64,000 bases of DNA, from contig CM077827.1 in the NCBI GenBank assembly GCA_039720395.1, forward strand, positions 23,402,375 to 23,466,374, given 5' to 3'. This document shows, one piece after another, positions 49,911-62,001 of the stretch. Under the pieces are notes generated by a model. It did not search any database. It had not been told where the DNA came from and saw only the letters and a program-made list of their open reading frames with translations. Source of the stretch: Liquidambar formosana. Its lineage: Eukaryota > Streptophyta > Magnoliopsida > Saxifragales > Altingiaceae. Within the stretch, counting starts at the first letter, position 1; each line of letters starts with the position of its first letter. A program made the translations under genes and the position numbers.

Positions 49911-50130
49911 GCCTGGCAATTTGGGCGGGTTGAGTGGGTTTGGGTTTAGGATAAATGGGTTGGGTTGGGTCATTAATGGATTATGTAATTTGTGCCATTA
50001 ATGGGTTGGATTATGCTCAACCCAATTACTGTGCAAACCCAAAACCAACCCACAACCGACCCAATCATGACCCGGCCCAAATTTAAACCCAACCCACATT
50101 CTGACCCGACCCTTTTTGTGCCCTAGTTTT
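49911..50130. mobile_element. hAT-type MITE-like repeat (gggttgggtt-rich)
   Basis: Starts taggcctggcaatttggg and is full of ggcgggttgggttt-type words, with the inverse cccaacccaaaccc on the right half. The same flavour is seen in the element at 62,002-62,676. The right boundary is unclear, perhaps near the CT tract at 50,140. Confidence 0.45.
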
Positions 50131-50374
50131 TTTTTTTTCCTCTCTCTCTCTCTCTCTCTCAAAACACTCTCTCTCTTTCTCTCTCAATGTAGTAAACAGG
50201 CCTCATACAATTAAATGGAAAAGTAACATGAAAAAATTCAAAGATATCCCAAACCTCATATAATTCTGAAGTTAAACAAAAAATTCCAGATTGAAGAAAG
50301 AGTAGCTATGAAAAAATTCTGAAGATGAACAAAAAAAAAAAAATTCCCAAACATCTGTTGGAGCAACTCTCCTG

Positions 50375-50520
50375 CTAGATATCTTCTAGGAGTATTTGGC
50401 CGATCAAAAAGTGACTCAAGATATTTGATGTAGACGTAATTCTCCTGCACTTTGCTCCTTTACAGGTGTCCTTCCATTGGCATTTTCTGAAGCCGTACAC
50501 AAATTTTACTCCTTTGCCCT
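50375..50520 (-). CDS. Candidate terminal exon of the COMM-domain gene
   Basis: A strong acceptor (cattccttttcgcag) at 50,521 is followed in phase 0 by GKGVKFVYGFRKCQWKDTCK and on to a stop at 50,375. It would fit after exon 5 across a 3-kb intron, but the protein text is not recognisable. It could be spurious. Confidence 0.25.
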
Positions 50521-50949
50521 GCGAAAAGGAATGAGAACTATTAGCAACATTGGGCGACAATAATGATGACTAAACCTCATCAGAAACCCTCTCAACCCAA
50601 TAAAATGATGATGAAAAATAAAAAATAAAAAAAAAAAAGAGAAAAAAACTTCCCACCACCAATGCTAAATACTACTAATTGTAGTAGAATATCTGAAATT
50701 TAAAATTAAAAAAAAAATAAAAATCTCTTGGATAAATGAAGAAGAATTAATGTCAATATATTCTCTAGTAAGAATGTATAAGTGACAATGAAGTATTCTA
50801 TCTTATATTTGCATAAATAATATGAAGTATTCTATCTTATATTCTCCGAGGGTTCTGGTTCCAAGGATTTTGAAAGCACGTAATGATAAAAACATTTTAA
50901 TATAATATAATAACATAGAAGGCTCTAAGGTATAGTGCTGAATAGAAAC

Positions 50950-51410
50950 CATAAATGGTGCTTTCCTCCTATGTCGAAGTTCAAAGTGAATGTGGACAGG
51001 GCTGGCTGGTTGACAGGAAAAAAGGAGGAGGTATTGGTATAATAGTGAAGAATGACAAAGGTGAGTTTAAGGCCGGAATGGCAAGGAAAGTTTACTTGAC
51101 ATAGATCTCTCACTTGATCATGAGAGACCTATGTCAAGTGATATTGAGGTCCTGTGCTGAGATTGCTATTGGAATTGGACAGCTCGTGATGTGGATGTGA
51201 TAGGCTTCGACAGTGTTCCGAGATTAGGTAACAGAGCTGCTGATCGTATAGCTAATCATGCTCGTCTTGTTGAAAACCAGGAAATCTAGTTAGAGGATCC
51301 CCGGAGTGGTTACTGCCGATTCTGGAGATTGATTATTACGATGCTCATAGTTAGTTTTTATTAATAATATCTCCATCATTAGACACAAAAAATAAAAAAT
51401 AAAAAAATAA
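50950..51410 (+). mobile_element. Retroelement RNase H fragment with internal inverted repeat
   Basis: The plus strand reads PPMSKFKVNVDRAGW (the KVNVDGA start of plant retro-type RNase H) and, 200 bp on, VPRLGNRAADRIANHARLVE (its C-terminal part), followed by an A-rich tail near 51,388-51,405. The middle is deleted and replaced by an inverted repeat at about 51,090-51,137 (arms around acttgacatag and ctatgtcaagt). Confidence 0.65.
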
Positions 51411-53604
51411 TTTGAAATGCCAATACTCAAATAAAAGGGCTACAAGGATCAGATTAGGTGATTCTGGTAGTGTATGGATATCCCACTAGATGGGCCACCA
51501 ATACACTTTCAGAAGTTATCAAATAGCAATAGACATACTGATGCAGCAAAAGGTGTAAACCTATTTCCTATTAGCTGCAATAGCTTGGAAAATATACATT
51601 AAGCAGAATTTCCAATAACAAAATAACAGAAAATGACTAGAAATTGAAATAGAATTAAAGCAGATCTGTAAACATGTAAGATTTTAGGGTTTCAAGGCCC
51701 AAGAATGCCTTTTGAACAAGAAATCTAAAATAATACCTAAAAGACTGATTACAGTAGCTCATAAAAGAGTACTAAACTTCCAATCTACTTAAAAAATTAC
51801 ATGCTAGTCACATGATTACCTAAAAAGATTAATATAACAGTCTATAAACTATGATAAAACAAAAGAGAACAAATGAAGACACCGAAACAAAAATGAAAGC
51901 TGAACTTCATGTTAGCTAATGGCCCTAAACAAGCAAACGAATCAGTGAGTATGAATATCAATATTTACACAATGCCATCTAACGTATCTTTCCACTACTA
52001 GTAATACATAGAAAAAATTGACTATACCTTCAGTACACTAAATGTTAACTGCATACATGCTGGGATGAAGTCAAATAATGAGCTATAATTGCCGGCATTG
52101 TAAACTATAAACCAACAAAAATTAGACTGAATGGTCCTACTGCCTTTGCTTCTTCAGTGCTGGCCCCAATGAAGATCCAACCTGCTAAAGACGCCCACAA
52201 AACAAACTCAGGAATAATGTTCTTGTCAAAGAAACAAAGGCAATTAAGCAGGTCTTAATAACCAAAATTACCTAAAATTCTCTGATTCAGCTTTAATATA
52301 AAATTTTATTATAATTATTATTTTCGTGGGGTAGGGGGGATTATAAGCAATACAATGTTGCTGTATAAGAGGGAACTTGGAATGAACATTGAAATACTTT
52401 CTTTAAGACCTTTCACATAGAATGACCATCTCAAAAACCAACCTTGAACTAGTCATTTCTCATGACCACAAGAATCCAATTTCAAAGTATGGAGAAAAAG
52501 TTTTTCACGCATTTGTCCACCATCACCATCAACCAAGGATATAACATGTTTAACACAGCATCATGACTGACGAGGAGGCTCCCAACTTTGAAGTTTTTCT
52601 TTTTTTCTTGGATAAGTAGTATTTGATTTACTTAACTACCTAACTTAGAAGTTAGAATACAAGCACTACTTAACTACCTATAACCTAAATTGTCACCCTT
52701 ACCATAACTAGTATTTGATTCACTTCTGCTTAAAATAATAATAATAAAATTATTTTTTTTGGGTAAAACATTAGTAATCCTTTATTTTTATTTATGCTCT
52801 GTTTAATTGCCGAGAAGTAATTAAAAAAAAAAACTTGGGATGGTACGACAGCCACTTCAACCAGTTCTAAGATTCTAAGTTTCATTTACTTTGTCTTGGA
52901 AATCAAGGAGAACATTAAAATTTTTTCATGACATATCCAATTAGCAACAATTAGCAAGGCCTAACCGTAGGTCACTAACCCTAAACTTCACTTTCTTAAT
53001 GATTTTCAGTTTAGGCCTCTCCAAACAAAGCAATATGGGGTTAAATTTGCACATGTGGGCGCTTGGACATGTGCCCAAAGTTCCAATGGTGTTAAGTACC
53101 CTAAACCCTGAACAAAAATTTGTCCTCTTGGGGTGATGATTTTATTCTTTCCCTTTTCCACTGTCTTGTTATTGCCATCTTTCTATAAAAATCACAAAGG
53201 AGACAACTGATTATTAACTCCCCAGAACTCGCCTATTAACTATTATAAGCATTCCCAAGATCACCCAATGCCTGCAAATTACTCTCTCTAAACATTTCCA
53301 ATTTCAGGGGAGAAACTTTTGCGCAGAGAAAATCAATTTATACAAAAATGGAAAAAAGAAAGAAGGCTTGTCGAGTTGTTTTTTCCTTTTCTTGATTCCT
53401 TTCCCAACCAAACTAACAGAAAAATTCGTTTTGAAATGAGAAAAAATTTGTTTTTAACACAAGGAGCAAAAAGACAAATTTTAAGATCATCCATTCACTA
53501 AGAACCCAAGTTACTTAAACCACAGATGTTGAAGATGCTCCTAAAAGTGAAGGCTTTGTTTCTCTAACCATTTGTCATAAGAAGATACAGAAGAGTGTGC
53601 TTAC
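51411..53604. other. No gene seen
   Basis: AT-rich sequence, probably an intron or 3' flank of the COMM-domain gene. I see no conserved ORF or boundaries of a mobile element. Confidence 0.4.
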
Positions 53605-53724
53605 AATGGTTGAGAGTTGTTCACTGATGTAGGTCAATGATCTTAACATTGCTTCAAGTGTGTCTCTAGTAAGTTGAAACTTTACTTCCATCTCTCCTAG
53701 AGGAGACTTGGTATAATCTTGCAG
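53605..53724 (-). CDS. COMM-domain gene exon 5 (COMM part 2)
   Basis: 40 codons, phase 0. Acceptor ctgttttacag, donor gtaagc. Without splicing the frame would stop 10 codons later (VSTLFCIFL), so this may also be the last exon. Confidence 0.8.
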
Positions 53725-56700
53725 CTGTAAAACAGAAAAAGAAAAGAAATTGACTTATTTGAGAACAATTATGGACTCTATTAATCAAAGGGGATAATAA
53801 GAAAATTAGCATTCTTCACAGAATAAGGGACACTGATCATAAAATCTTTGCTAAAATAGAACAATATAGAACCATTAAGACATATAAATAGTACAGTGTA
53901 CTCAAGCTCCTGAACTATATCATCCATATCTAACAGGATGGAGACTGAAGAAAAAATATACTTTGTTTAATATAACACGTAAAAAACGCTCTCTATCCGC
54001 CCCAACTGCCCCAAAAAAATAAAAAAATAAAATAAAATAAACACACACACACATGCCCCACCCCAACTCCATGTGCACACGTGCTCAGAAAACAACTACA
54101 AATGCTGGAAATATATACATACATATGCACAGTCCTTCTATTATCAGGTGCACCTGATATTAGTTAATATTAGGTGTACTCCAAAACTCTACCTTGTGAT
54201 TTGTATTTTGAAAATCCAACCGTTGGATTAGATAGCCTTCTCATATAGGCATTTTATGCCAAAAATCAAGTTGATCTGAGATTGATTGCTATTCGATCCA
54301 AAATGTACATTTTTTAATCAATAACAATCGCTCATTTATGGACATTTCAAATTAAAGTCTTATTCTTAGATCAACTTGATTTTTGGCATGCATGACCAAC
54401 ATATGAATCAAATTTAATCCAACGGTTGGTTTGGCCAAATATGTGTCACATGATGCAAAATAGCATTAAGTGCGCCTGATAATAGAAGGTGTACATATAC
54501 ATACACACACTCCTTTTACTATCAGGTGTGCACTTGATGCAAAGTTGCATCAGCATTCCAAAATTTTTACCCGCAACTCGTATTTTGCAAAACCAACCGT
54601 TGGATTAGATAGCCTTCTCATATAGGCGATCCATACTAAAAATCAAGTTGATTTGAGATTAAGAGCTACTTCATCCATAAATAAGCTATTTTTATTGATT
54701 AAAAAATGTAAGTTTTGGATCGAATAGCAATCTCGAATCAACTTGATTTTGGCGATGTGGGATGTCCGACTTCCCAACACTTCCCCTCACATGCAAGCCT
54801 AATAGGACAAGAATGGTCTTGCCACGTGGACGACAAAGACGAGGCCACGCATGAAATGGACAGGCCTAAGAACGATATGCTTTGATATAAAATTTTTTTA
54901 ACCTAAAAGATTAAACAATTAGGTAGAAGGCCTAAAAGGTATATTAAGTTATAAGAAACCCAATATTTGGGCAATGTGGGATGTGAGACTTACCAACACT
55001 CCCCCTCATGTGTAGGCTCGAAAAGACAAAAATGGACCAATCATGTAGACAACAATGACAGTTTCATGAACAAAACGAACCTAAGAACAAAATGCTCTAA
55101 TACCATATTAGAACACTACAAAACCCCAAAAACTAAAACTATTAAATAGATCACGCATTCAATGATGCTTGGAATAACTAATCTTATAATATGTGCATCA
55201 CTATATCTCCCTCAAATTTTTAAAGACCTCTCTTATAGAATGTACAACTCTCTTTCTCTTAGATAAATGATTTGAGGTGGATTTAGAAAAAATTTAAAGT
55301 CCTAATCATTCCCTCCACCCTCTAAGGACATTGGGTCGCATATGTGCACCTTCAGTTGGTATCAAAGCAAGGTTCATTCTCTAATGATTAATAACCAAAG
55401 TGTAATCTTACTTATGTGCTCCATATAAGAACTTCCAAATTACCTATGTTAAGTGCATACTCTCTATTGTATGTGGAAAGGATGTATTCCATAGCATTAT
55501 CCTTGTTGGTACCAACCAAGAATGTGAAGTCGCATCAACTTCAAATTTCAAATCCCACTTTAAGGATGCAAGTATGAAGCCCAAAACTCGTTCGGCTTCA
55601 ATATTACAAAACTTGAAGTCGAGTTTTTAGAATGTGAGAAAGAATGATGCAGAGCATGTTAGCAAGAAAGAGCGGATTTGAATTTACATGAGATATTTTT
55701 TGTATGGAAATGATCTTATTTCAAGTACAGGTATTTTGGTAAATTTAGAAATAAGGATAATTTTGGTTTTAGGTTGGTAGTTGTTTGGTTATTGTATTTC
55801 TTAATTTCCATTCCTGTTAGGAATTACTTTAGTCTTAGCAAAAGTTTAGAAAGTCTTCTTTTATTGGAAATTTTTAATGATAAAAAGTTTCTAAGATCTT
55901 AGACTTTCTTCTATTTTTCTAAAAGTCAACTTATGTTTGAATCCAATTAAAAGTCTAGAAACTTTCTATTTTAGAAGAATTTGAGTTGAGTTCTAATTGG
56001 ATTTTATATTGGTTGATCTCATTTTTACAAGGTTTTTACTTGCCTAGCTAGTTTTTTAGTATCTATAAATAATGACCAATGTAACAAAACAAAATCAGAA
56101 TTTGATAATAGGAATATTGAATGCTTTGGTTTTGTTATTGAAGCATGTTTGCCTAGATTTCTCTTTTACTTCTTCTTCTTCTTTTTGCTTTAATTCTCTA
56201 CAATGATGTGTTTTCTGATTAATCCACAACCAGCCTCTATTTTCATTGTTTTCTCAACCTAAAACCATACTCCCATACCCTACCCTATTGCTCTGCCATA
56301 AGCCTTTACCCTAACATCCTAAACTCTAAAATAGTTGCTATCTTTGCGATCTATTTTCCGAAATTCCAATCACTTTATACCTCTAAACCTTAATCTATTC
56401 CAACCCTTATTCACCTATAAAGTTCAATACTCTTTTGCCACCCTTCCAACCCTAAATCACAAGCCTTAGGCCCTTAGCCCACCAACACAATCTCATACAA
56501 TTTAATCTAGTGCTAGAATGCATCATATATACACTTCAAACCAGTTGAGACTGAATTTTAAACTTTGATGGTACAAATTTTGTTACTCCCAGACAACCAA
56601 CTCATGCATATTTTATTAAAGACAGCTAGTTGGCACTATTTTACTGTGAAAAAACAACCAGTTAGCATTATTTTATGTGTGATGTTGATATAATTAGAAA

Positions 56701-57720
56701 GAAACTTGCATACCTTAAGACATATGATAGCCACCCTATTAGCTGGTGCCGAGTTTCGATTCTCCATGGTCCAAGTCATTGACTTGAGACGGGGTAGCAT
56801 TCCCTATATTTATTAATAAAATTAGTCATTGAGAGTAAGTGAAGAGAAATTCAATATTTCAGAAGAAATGAAAAAACCAGCTGGCTTGCATGTTTCATCA
56901 CAAACCTATAAACCCAAACTAATGCATGGTTCAGGCTACTTCAAAGATAGTGATGCGGTGATGCCTTCATAATGTAATAAGAAAATAATAAAGAGAATCA
57001 TACCATACCAAAGTCCTAAATAAGCCTACTGCAATTCCCAAGTTTTATTGCTAGGATTCAATATTTCAAAGTTTAACTGGAACACTTCCACCAATCTTAT
57101 TTTATCATTACCATTGGAACTTGGCGTTTGTGACCAAGTCAGTGTGACTACATATCTGACCCAGAGTTCTAAAAAAACATCAACAATAAATAAATGCATA
57201 TATTGTTAAGTTTCCAACCTAAAAGCCTAAGCTATTAGGTAGGGGGCCCAAATCAATATATAAAGCCATATCAAACTCAATATTTAGACGATGGGGATGT
57301 GGGACTTCCTAACACTCCCCCTCACATGTAGACCTAACACGACAAGCATACGACGACAACGATGAGCTTTATGAACAAAACAGGCCCAAGAAGGATAATG
57401 ACAGTGACGGACTTTGATTCAATGTTAAGTTTCTAACCTAACATGAACAACAACATGTAAGGGTCCCACAGGGTATATGAGGCCACATTAAACTCAATAT
57501 GTAGGCAATGTGGGACTTACCTCTACTCCTCCTCACATGAACAACAACAATGGGATTTACAAATAAAACGAGCCCAATAACTACAACGAGCTCTGACACC
57601 ATAGTAATTTTCAATCTAAAAGCTTAAGCTATTAGGTGAGGACCCAAACATGTATATAAAGCCATATCAAAAACAGTTAGATGATGTGGAATGTGGGACT
57701 TCCCAACTTTTATCAAAAGA

Positions 57721-57755
<35 letters not shown>

Positions 57756-60700
57756 GCGTAAGGGTCCAATATACATCCCACGTCAATCTGGTGACAGTGA
57801 GAGTGCTCAATCGGCCATCGCATATCATTAATGGGTAAAAAAGAAAGTCATAAATGAAACAATAATTATGGGTCATACATGAAGATAGCATATAATACCA
57901 TTTTTTGTTTGATAGATGCTCACTGCAAGCACAATTTATGTCACAACTCATGAAGTTAACCCATTATAGAATGCTTCTTGTTTCAAGTACCAGTAAAACT
58001 TTCAGAAGAAGCCACAAGCCCCACAACCCAGGCATTACATTCTCTCCACAGTATTTTACGACACATAAAATTGACATATGAAGTATCAAACTTCAGAAGC
58101 AGAATAATTCCATGATGGTCTATGAAAATACAATTAATGATACTTAGCAAAAACAGAGAGTGATTCTTGATAACAAAAGCATAGCATGCAAATTTCATCA
58201 TGCCTTACCCATCAACCTCCGTACTCCACTTTCTCAAACAAATTCTCACAATGCCTTTGGTTTTCACATAATAGAGCTCCAAGCATGAAATTCAATCCAA
58301 TTTCAACAACTAAGACATAAAGTTAAGCAATTTCAAGTCTAGCATATTTGGACTTGCTAGACATTATGTAAAAAACTAGAACTTAGTAAGCTTATTCTTT
58401 ATGATAAAAGCAAATGAGAAGCAAAAACTTCTACATACCAGATTGTCTGGGGGGCCAACGTCGCGCTGGAGAGACATGGGAGCCAAATGTGAAATATTAG
58501 AATCAGTGATGATTGTGGTAGAAGCCCCAAGATCATTGCGACTACAAGTGGCACTGGGACCATCTTGGCGAGGCCACAACAAAGTTGAAATCTCTGAAGA
58601 TGGTAATGATGTGAAAGAAGGTGGCACACTTGTTTTGACCTGATAGGAAACAGTGGTCCTTGGAAATGGATGCTGAAGAAGACACACATGATTAACATAG
58701 TAGTGAAATGGTAACAGAACAAGCAAGCAACCGGATAATATAATAAACAAATAATTAAACAGATAAATAAATAAATAAAACTACTTAAGTAAAATTTCAA
58801 AGAGAATTAAGAAACAATTCGTTTACAATGTCACAATGACTAGACCCCAGAGTCGACACTCTTAGTTGAGAGTTGAGACTACAATGAGTATTAATAAGAC
58901 CATTTAATAATGATAACTGAGTATTTAGAACTTAATAAATAATGTAAATGTACCACCGCCAGGTGTGGTGGTCTAGTGGTAAAGGTGTAGGAAGCCAAGT
59001 AGTCAAGGGTTCAAGTCTCGGGGGTGGTGGCGTGACTTGGATTGTCCCTTGATGGTCCTACTCATGCACTGGAGTCACTAACCTTTGGTGGGGCTGAGGT
59101 CAAGCTATGGCTCAACCGAATTAAGGGAGCGCCCATGGTTCCCCCTTTGTGGGCCCATTTAGGCCCCTCTTCTAATTGGTTAATCTAGTGGGTAGGGGAG
59201 GCACTATGGTCATGCCCAAGTAAAGTCACCAAGACTGGTTGACCCCTTCTACCAATTTCGATTATTTAAAAAAAAAAAAAAAAAAATTCATGTACATGTT
59301 CCAGAGAAAACAAAAATGACAGCACTAAATAATCACTAAGAACTTTCTTTCTAATAATCTCATGTTCCACAATTTCATCCGACAATTGAAGAAATTAGTG
59401 AATGACTTCACAGTTGACAGTGTTAAATAATGACTATCTGTTCAATGTGGATTATAACAGGTTAAGATATATGTATATACAGTTTTAAGAATCTTCTAAT
59501 ATTTGTAGCAAATAAAAAGAAAAATTTTCAAATACACATCGATAGGCTTCTACACTATATTTTGTCCATAACACCAACTCTTAGATTCGATACTAGCAAA
59601 AATGGAGCCTGAAACCTTCCAGTTCCCACAGGTCCAAGCTCAAAGTTCAACTAATACAGATTTCATCTGCATCTTTCATATGAGCATGCGTAAACATGCA
59701 CACACACAAATACACACATGTATATGTATGTACATATATGTACAACATATACACGTATATGTTTGTATACTGTGTGCAAATATATATACAGGGTTGTTCT
59801 TGTGAGGGATATCCCTGACTATCCCACACGAGCACAGCTGTATGTGGAACACATGTGGGGCGCATGATGCTCACGGACAACCGTGATCATATATATATAT
59901 ATATGTGTATGTATGTATGTCATACTAGTTTCTAGTGGCTGTTAAATATAGCAAACCCACATATGCTCAGCAGGTTTGAGAAAGGTCACCTGGTCTCTGG
60001 ACATATCCTCCTTCCACTGATTTTGATACTTCTGAAACAATAATATAAGTATGCTCTGCAGATCAAGTGGCAGATTAGGTGGAAACAGCTTCAAAAGATC
60101 ATCACCAGTGAAGTTTTCATGTACAAATTTTCTGATAAGCGAGCGAAGGCATGCCAAAACCTAAGATCAGAAAAATTTTATATATCATCATATGTCAAAA
60201 AACCAGTCAAGAGGAGGGTGGGTTGGGGGGGGGGAGGCCCTTCATATATTGGTCACAAGATCCTTCTCAACTCTAATTAAATAAAAAACAATAACTACAC
60301 AACGTTTGATAGATTATCCACAACCACATATAACATAAAGGAACAATCATATGGTAGCAAAAACATCAATATTATTCATTATAAACCTTCTATTATTTAT
60401 TTATTTTTTCCTTTTTTTAATGATACTTATCCTGAAGTAATGATCACGATTTATTTTCCTTTTTCATAATTGATAGAATATGATCTGCATAAATTTGTCT
60501 CTCATCTAATATCTTTTTTATTTCTTTTATTTTGTAACTTGTTTTCTTGTTTTCCAAGTTTGGCAAAAGGGGTCTGCAAATGAAACAATAAGAACCAATT
60601 GAAAGTACAAGACCCCATCCCCCAATAACTCCAGATAACTCCTGCCAACCAAGGATCGTAGAATGCACTGAAAATACAAAAAGGGTTAGCACCTCTTCCA

Positions 60701-61817
60701 ACTAAAAAAAATCAAGTCGCAAATTGAAAGAAGTAATATGCAAAATATTGATCTCCTAACGCATCCATGAACTCTACAAAAAATGGAAAATCGAAAAAGG
60801 CTCTTAGTCGCCTTCTTCTTTTTCCCCACTTTTAGATGAGAAATGAAAACCTTAACGAACCAACTACCCAAAATACAACAGTAGTAGAGTTGTCCTCGTT
60901 AGCAAAAATGAACAGACCCAAATCTTTGGCCTCCCTAAGGCCCAAATGATCGAAACAAATTTAAATTTTGGACTCTAGGTGATCTCCAATCTTTGAAGCT
61001 AAATAATAAATACAATTCCCATCAACCAATATTACATAATAAACTCATATCAAAGTCAAACTTGACAATATCTCTAAGGGAATATCCTATGGCTTGTGGC
61101 ACATATTCATCATTAGCAAGTCCAACAGTACATGGTACTTAGAATTGTATATCTATCTAATTCAAAAGCATGAGATTCAAACAGGCACCGGCTATACTAA
61201 CTTAACGTATATCCGAAACAAACGAATTACATATCTGGGCATTTCAAGATTAAAAAAGTTCTACTGAAAGTGACCCACATCCAATCCAATCTTTCATTAA
61301 CTGACTACAAACACCTTTGCCAACCCATTTGTTCCCTCTATTGCAAACTATATTTTCAGTATTGCTACGATGATTTACAGTTTTCACGAAAGCCAAAGAG
61401 AACAAAGGAGAATAAAATAACAAAATTCGCACTAAAGCAAAAGAAAAAAAAATGCTTTTCACAGTAAAATTTATATTTAGACTAGCTCCCAAAAGCACCT
61501 TTGAGAGCGGAATTTTGGTAGCAGAAATTGGTTTGATTTTTGCCGTCCAAAGCAGGAAATAGCAGTTCCAAAGGATGCCTTAGAGAGAGTACTACTTCAA
61601 AAGCATTGAAATAAAGAGAGGGATGATTGAGGGGCAGTACAGGATCGACATCACCGAGGGAAGCGAGGCTGAGGAGAGATTGGAGGTGGGACTTCTGTGG
61701 AGAGCTGAGACCCGTGTTCCTGGTTTTCCAAAGGGTTGAAAGGATGTGTTCAAGGGCTTCCTCTGACTTAATGGCCGATAGCTTGTGGAGTTGCAGGTAC
61801 AGTGTGTCTTCCTCCAT
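53605..61817 (-). CDS. COMM-domain-like protein (five exons, one join unresolved)
   Basis: Starts at ATG 61,817 ([20 protein letters not shown]), with helical leucine-rich text in exon 1. Exon 2 continues with helices ([29 protein letters not shown]). Exon 3 is a Ser/Pro-rich linker with [12 protein letters not shown]. Exons 4-5 form the C-terminal module [47 protein letters not shown] and [18 protein letters not shown]. That module has the layout of a COMM domain: a W-containing strand, polar strand, then a helix ending in LxxISEQL. COMM proteins assemble with CCDC22/CCDC93 in the Commander complex for endosomal recycling in animals. The role in plants is inference. Exon 1 ends in phase 1 and exon 2 begins in phase 0, so a connecting exon of 3n+2 bases is probably missing from this model. 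Confidence 0.75.
54134..54489. mobile_element. Foldback MITE, 356 bp
   Basis: The termini ccttctattatcaggtgcac and, inverted, ccttctattatcaggcgcac match closely. Inside, both arms carry ccaaccgttggatta and atcaagttgatct in inverted order, so nearly the whole element can fold back on itself. No coding content. Confidence 0.8.
54512..54750 (+). mobile_element. Second copy of the foldback MITE, right arm lost
   Basis: Starts ccttttactatcaggtgtgc and repeats the internal words ccaaccgttggattagatag and aaaatcaagttga of the neighbour copy. Its right arm stops at about 54,750, where TRIM LTR sequence begins. The two copies are head to tail, 22 bp apart. Confidence 0.7.
54751..55106 (-). mobile_element. 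TRIM remnant (partial LTR, internal, LTR, internal)
   Basis: gatgtgggatgtccgacttc with cttcccctc (about 54,753-54,788) is an LTR end plus polypurine tract. A second, more complete LTR is at about 54,890-55,002, again followed by ctccccctc. The region ends with gctctaatacca (55,094-55,105), the inverted primer-binding-site word. It belongs to the same family as 28,570-28,900. Confidence 0.65.
55350..56210 (+). mobile_element. Possible LTR-retrotransposon relic
   Basis: ttggtatcaaagcaagg at 55,356 resembles a tRNA-iMet primer-binding site. Positions 55,740-56,200 look LTR-like (tctataaataatgacc as a TATA region, then a CT-rich tract). No coding domain was recognised, so this is tentative. Confidence 0.3.
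56714..56803 (-). CDS. COMM-domain gene exon 4 (COMM part 1)
   Basis: 30 codons, phase 0. Acceptor aaatatag, donor gtatgc. Encodes the first strands of the COMM module around [11 protein letters not shown]. Confidence 0.85.
57204..57708 (-). mobile_element. Tandem TRIM array: three LTRs and two internal regions
   Basis: LTR copies at 57,204-57,314, 57,423-57,525 and 57,602-57,708 share agcctaagctattaggt and gtgggactt words. The first two are followed by polypurine-tract complements (ctccccctc, ctcctcctc). Primer-binding-site complements precede the second and third LTRs, the clearer one being gctctgacacca at 57,590-57,601. The order LTR-int-LTR-int-LTR indicates recombination between LTRs of two copies. 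Confidence 0.75.
57724..57752. repeat. (TA)n microsatellite
   Basis: About 29 bp of alternating TA directly after the TRIM array. Confidence 0.95.
58439..58672 (-). CDS. COMM-domain gene exon 3 (linker)
   Basis: 78 codons, phase 0. Acceptor ttcttcag, donor gtatgt. Low-complexity Ser/Thr/Pro-rich, probably disordered. Confidence 0.85.
58954..59288 (+). mobile_element. tRNA-derived SINE, about 330 bp
   Basis: Near the start, tggtggtctagtggtaaagg is an A box and gggttcaagtctcggg a B box, spaced as in tRNA promoters. The body is GC-richer than its surroundings and ends in an A run of about 20 (59,268-59,286). Flanking atgtac words (58,948-58,953 and 59,290-59,295) may be a short target duplication. 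Confidence 0.85.
59791..59888. mobile_element. Small inverted-repeat element between (TA)n tracts
   Basis: The left end gggttgttcttgtgag and the inverted right end cacggttgtccgtgag pair imperfectly. Alternating TA tracts touch both sides (59,780-59,789 and 59,889-59,905), the same setting as the element at 30,774. Confidence 0.5.
59990..60160 (-). CDS. COMM-domain gene exon 2
   Basis: 57 codons, phase 0 at both ends. Acceptor tctgatcttag, donor gtgacc. Reads [20 protein letters not shown], then [19 protein letters not shown]. Confidence 0.85.
60161..61498. other. Intron 1 region of the COMM-domain gene
   Basis: Must contain the unrecognised linking exon if the gene is intact. Several acceptor-donor pairs exist (for example an AG at about 60,673), but none gives convincing protein. 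No mobile element seen. Confidence 0.4.
61499..61817 (-). CDS. COMM-domain gene exon 1
   Basis: 106 codons plus one base, ending CTCAAAG|gtgctt. An upstream in-frame GTG at 61,847 is open but has no ATG, so 61,817 is taken as the start. It contains [20 protein letters not shown] and [19 protein letters not shown]. Confidence 0.75.
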
Positions 61818-62001
61818 CACTTCTCCTTCTCTTTCCCCCTCGCTCACTCACAGAAGAGGAGGGTTCTTATCATTCGCGGGCCATGGATGCAGGGTCGCAA
61901 TTTGGGCGGGCTCAACCCGACCAACCCATGCCTAACCTAAGCTTTGGATAGACTTGGGCACTACTTCGGCAGTCAATTTTAACTTCTGGGTTGGGCATGG
62001 G

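Noticed and set aside
60444..60701. 85-codon minus-strand ORF as the missing COMM-gene exon
   Set aside because: An acceptor exists, but the text ([20 protein letters not shown]) is hydrophobic and unlike the flanking exons, and no donor gives a convincing join.
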